From an uncultured Lentisphaeria bacterium (GTDB taxonomy: Bacteria > Verrucomicrobiota > Lentisphaeria > JABSQK01 > CAJWLW01): DNA of 8,990 nucleotides. The notes beneath the pieces were generated by a model that saw only the letters and a list, made by a program, of their open reading frames with translations, was not told where the DNA came from and did not search any database. The stretch is from NCBI GenBank assembly GCA_913042885.1, contig CAJWLW010000195.1:1-8990 (forward strand), given 5' to 3'. Below, piece by piece: positions 6,931 to 8,990 of the stretch (position 1 is the stretch's first letter; the number at the start of each line of letters is the position of its first letter). A program made the translations under genes and the position numbers.

Positions 6931-8040
6931 GGTCAGAATACCGTCTTCGCGCAGACGCTCACAAATTCTTTCCGCGACATGTTCGTGGCCGCGCGGAGAC
7001 AGGTGCCCCTCGTCATAGGGCAGAAAGAACTCGGCAACAGCCGCGGCAGGCAACATTGCGAGCGCTGACGTAACATCGATGTTCTCCGGTCGCTCATCGA
7101 TCACTGCAGATACCACCGCGTTCTTGTCCCACTCGTTGAACAACGCCGGATAGATTGTGTAAAAGGTCGCACCTTGGGCATCACACATCTTTTTGATCGC
7201 CTCGAGATTATCGATGAACTCCTCGGGCGCGACCCGTGTGTGTCCCGGCAGATAGAGGGATGAACGGTAAAAAGCGTCGACGTCCCGCTGCCGGCTCTGT
7301 GCCACCCGCTGCTCCGCATGAAAGAGGTAAAAACACCAGAGCGCCAGATTCGATCTGTTCAGCAGCATCGCTGCCAACGAGTCTTGACGCTTTACCGCGA
7401 GGATACTGTCTGCGACACCGGACGCCGCCCAGGTGCCATCGTTCAGGCCGGCCTCGACGATCACCACATCCGGCTGCAGCTCGGCGATGAGTTGCTCGGC
7501 GCGCTTGCGGATCTGATATGTCGAGTACCCCGGCACCGAGGCGTTGATGCATTGCCACTCCCCCCGCCCCGCTGCTTTGAGTTGCGCAACGACTTGCTCA
7601 GCGAATGAGTCCCGATGCTGCACACCCCAGCCGAAGGTTATCGACGTTCCCAGGAACAGAATCGTTTTCTTGTCTTCGACCGGTGGTTCACCGCGAAATC
7701 CACGGTCGTTGATCTGCCAGGTCACAGCATCGTGGTAGGACTTGTTCGGATAGTCCGCCTGGCGCCGTGCAAACTCGTCGTCGGTGATTGATTCATTGAT
7801 GTAGGCCAGCTTCAGCAACGTCCACGGTTCGTCGTACCCAGGGTTGAGGCGCCAAAACAGGGTGTCGTCCAGCAAAAACGACTTGCCCAGTTGATCCTTC
7901 GGCGGGAACGCCTTCTCCTCAGCCAGATATTTCTCTTGCGGCAGGCGGGCGAGGCGAAGAGATATCTCCGCACTGCCGAAAAACAACAGCGCGGGCAGCA
8001 GGCTGAAAATAATGATCTTGAGTTTCTTCTTCTGTATCAC
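6922..8040 (-). CDS. Membrane-anchored SGNH/GDSL-type hydrolase
   Basis: A 372-residue esterase or acyl-transfer enzyme of the SGNH superfamily. The N-terminus has a lysine cluster (KKKLK) then a hydrophobic segment (about 8-23), read as an uncleaved signal anchor with the domain outside the inner membrane. The catalytic blocks are complete: block I GTSITFGWG with nucleophile S133, block II glycine G171 in VPGYST, block III GLND with N200, and block V DEGH with D343 and H346. The GDS of block I is GTS here. About 100 residues precede block I, as in envelope SGNH proteins that acetylate or deacetylate polysaccharides, but the substrate is not readable. The start is GTG 8040; no ATG is nearby, and it places the anchor at the N-terminus. 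It follows the deacetylase gene by 107 bases on the same strand, suggesting a carbohydrate-modification operon. Confidence 0.88.
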   Translation of the reverse strand: MIQKKKLKIIIFSLLPALLFFGSAEISLRLARLPQEKYLAEEKAFPPKDQLGKSFLLDDTLFWRLNPGYDEPWTLLKLAYINESITDDEFARRQADYPNKSYHDAVTWQINDRGFRGEPPVEDKKTILFLGTSITFGWGVQHRDSFAEQVVAQLKAAGRGEWQCINASVPGYSTYQIRKRAEQLIAELQPDVVIVEAGLNDGTWAASGVADSILAVKRQDSLAAMLLNRSNLALWCFYLFHAEQRVAQSRQRDVDAFYRSSLYLPGHTRVAPEEFIDNLEAIKKMCDAQGATFYTIYPALFNEWDKNAVVSAVIDERPENIDVTSALAMLPAAAVAEFFLPYDEGHLSPRGHEHVAERICERLREDGILTGD

Positions 8041-8069
8041 AGCAAACCGTTCAGGTAGTAAGCGAGCAT
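8037..8069 (-). other. 10-codon mini-ORF ending on the SGNH start codon
   Basis: ATG at 8069 opens MLAYYLNGLL and stops with TGA at 8039-8037, overlapping the SGNH GTG (8040-8038) as GTGA. The SGNH gene has no clear Shine-Dalgarno, so re-initiation from this frame is conceivable; the mini-ORF has no good ribosome site either. The rest of the 8041-8147 gap shows no convincing promoter or terminator; A/T-rich GAAAATTTTATT follows the deacetylase stop. Confidence 0.2.
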
Positions 8070-8147
8070 TCGGGATACCAATTACGGTGTGTACGGCCCA
8101 TAGCCTGGCGGCCCATTACAGTCGGCTACAAGCAGAATAAAATTTTC

Positions 8148-8888
8148 TCAACCGGGCTCGCGACTCTCCCGAATCTTCCCCGCTACTTCAACGAGCGGCG
8201 CGCACCACAACGAATCTTTGCGGTCCGCGATGTATTCGCACAACTGGCGAAGATCCCGTTCTGCCGTCGACAATTGGTTGCCGCTGATATCGTGAAAAAC
8301 GAAAACCACCCATTGCCCCTGCCCGATTGCCAGTTCTTCGACCAGCCCGATCATCTCGAAAACGGTCATCCGCTCGCAAACCTGCCCACCAACACAGGCG
8401 ATGTCCACACGCTCAGGCAGGTTGCCGAAGCCGTATTCCTCCCGGCCACGGCCGGCGGCGAACATGCCGTTGACAAGCGGAATGTAGCTCCGCCGCTGAG
8501 AACCGGTGCCGACGTCGGTGTGATAATACGGATAGCAGAACGACCATGCTTCCTGATGCGGGGCGATCTGCTCAAGGCGTACCTGCGCTTCGCGGATATC
8601 ATCTTCGATCGCCTCGAGTGTCAGGTCGTCGTAGCAGGCCGTAGACGTAGCGAAAAGATTACCGGTCGCCGGATGCAACGTGGTGTGGTTGCCGATTTCG
8701 TGGCCACTGCGGGCAACTTCGCACCAGGGGTCGAGGCGCTCGCGCCAGTCAGCGCCACTGGGGATAAGGTAAAACGTTCCGCGCAGGCGGAAATGGTCCA
8801 TGATCGGCACGGCATGCTCGAGCTGAGTCGGTCGACCGTCATCGAACGTCAGGGAAACCGCGCCTTGTTGTGGTGCAAATGGTTTCAC
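8148..8888 (-). CDS. Polysaccharide deacetylase (NodB homology domain), no signal peptide
   Basis: A 246-residue carbohydrate esterase 4-type protein that would remove N- or O-acetyl groups from a sugar substrate using a divalent metal. Motif 1 is TFDDG (14-18), with catalytic-base and metal-ligand aspartates D16 and D17; motif 2 is HTTLH (68-72), with metal histidines H68 and H72; a late histidine lies in FVFHDISG (H199). Motif 3, usually RxPY/RPPYG, reads FCYPYY, so its arginine is absent; this occurs in divergent branches and may change specificity. There is no signal peptide or transmembrane segment and the NodB domain starts at residue 10, so it probably acts in the cytoplasm on a precursor. 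The start is GTG 8888, preceded by GAAGGTG 5 bases upstream. It lies 37 bases after an upstream gene and ahead of the SGNH hydrolase, consistent with one operon. Confidence 0.9.
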   Translation of the reverse strand: MKPFAPQQGAVSLTFDDGRPTQLEHAVPIMDHFRLRGTFYLIPSGADWRERLDPWCEVARSGHEIGNHTTLHPATGNLFATSTACYDDLTLEAIEDDIREAQVRLEQIAPHQEAWSFCYPYYHTDVGTGSQRRSYIPLVNGMFAAGRGREEYGFGNLPERVDIACVGGQVCERMTVFEMIGLVEELAIGQGQWVVFVFHDISGNQLSTAERDLRQLCEYIADRKDSLWCAPLVEVAGKIRESREPG

Positions 8889-8893
8889 GTTGT

Positions 8894-8904
8894 CACCTTC
8901 TCCC
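8894..8904 (-). promoter_or_regulatory. Shine-Dalgarno deciding the GTG start of the deacetylase
   Basis: On the minus strand GGGAGAAGGTG is followed by ACAAC and then GTG 8888. This is the strongest ribosome-binding match in the window and supports the non-ATG start placing TFDDG at residues 14-18. Confidence 0.65.
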
Positions 8905-8925
8905 GTGGGTAAGATCGTATCGGCT

Positions 8926-8990
8926 TTACGCTAAGCCCATCGGCAGGATGTTGTAGTTGATCTCAAGGCGCACGGTGTAGAGCGTGAACG
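8926..8990 (-). CDS. C-terminal end of an unidentified gene, cut by the window edge
   Basis: The minus-strand frame is open from the right edge to TAA at 8928-8926 and encodes a C-terminus TLYTVRLEINYNILPMGLA. Nearly every codon ends in G or C (ACG CTC TAC ACC GTG CGC ... AAC ATC CTG CCG), unlike the other two frames, which supports real coding. Polar and nonpolar residues alternate as in a beta-strand. Too little is visible to name a family. The gap to the deacetylase GTG is 37 bases, so it is likely the preceding gene of the same operon. Confidence 0.55.
   Translation of the reverse strand, partial: FTLYTVRLEINYNILPMGLA

Overview
The window looks like bacterial chromosome of fairly high G+C, roughly 60% by eye. 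It contains no tRNA, rRNA, CRISPR array, transposase or phage gene. A diaminopimelate epimerase, signal-peptide and membrane-anchored proteins, and a NodB/SGNH polysaccharide pair fit a diderm, DAP-containing bacterium. DapF has the KMHGAGNDF and SDGGEVAMCGNG signatures rather than the E. coli wording (KMHGLGNDF). I associate this loosely with Verrucomicrobiota, Lentisphaerota or Kiritimatiellota-type genomes, but the taxonomic guess is weak and one protein search would settle it.

Left block, + strand (1-2877): the 3' part of a glutamate dehydrogenase gene (1-849); a 221-base gap holding a hairpin and a possible 43-codon small ORF whose stop codon overlaps the dapF start as ATGA; dapF (1071-1883), for meso-diaminopimelate in lysine and peptidoglycan synthesis; then, overlapping dapF by 11 bases, an exported alpha/alpha-toroid protein of the squalene-cyclase/prenyltransferase repeat type (1873-2877).

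Centre (3000-6881): a class-I-type bacterial cytochrome P450 (minus strand, start 4241) diverges from a two-gene + strand operon encoding an RraA/HMG-aldolase-like lyase (4580-5275) and a 537-residue tandem metallo-beta-lactamase-fold protein (5268-6881, 8-base overlap). The N-terminal half of the tandem protein has lost several metal ligands; the C-terminal half keeps all of them. The 338-base divergent spacer carries two operator-like inverted repeats, a 9-base direct repeat and candidate promoters on both strands. This is the most interesting part of the window. It could be a small catabolic module in which an oxygenase, a hydrolase and a C-C lyase act in turn on one unknown substrate. No regulator, transporter or P450 redox partner is visible in the window.

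Right block, minus strand (8990 to 6922): the C-terminus of an unidentified gene, a NodB-type polysaccharide deacetylase without signal peptide (8148-8888) and a membrane-anchored SGNH/GDSL hydrolase (6922-8040). Strand and spacing suggest one operon, plausibly for modifying a surface carbohydrate.

All products were assigned by reading motifs; no database search was possible.
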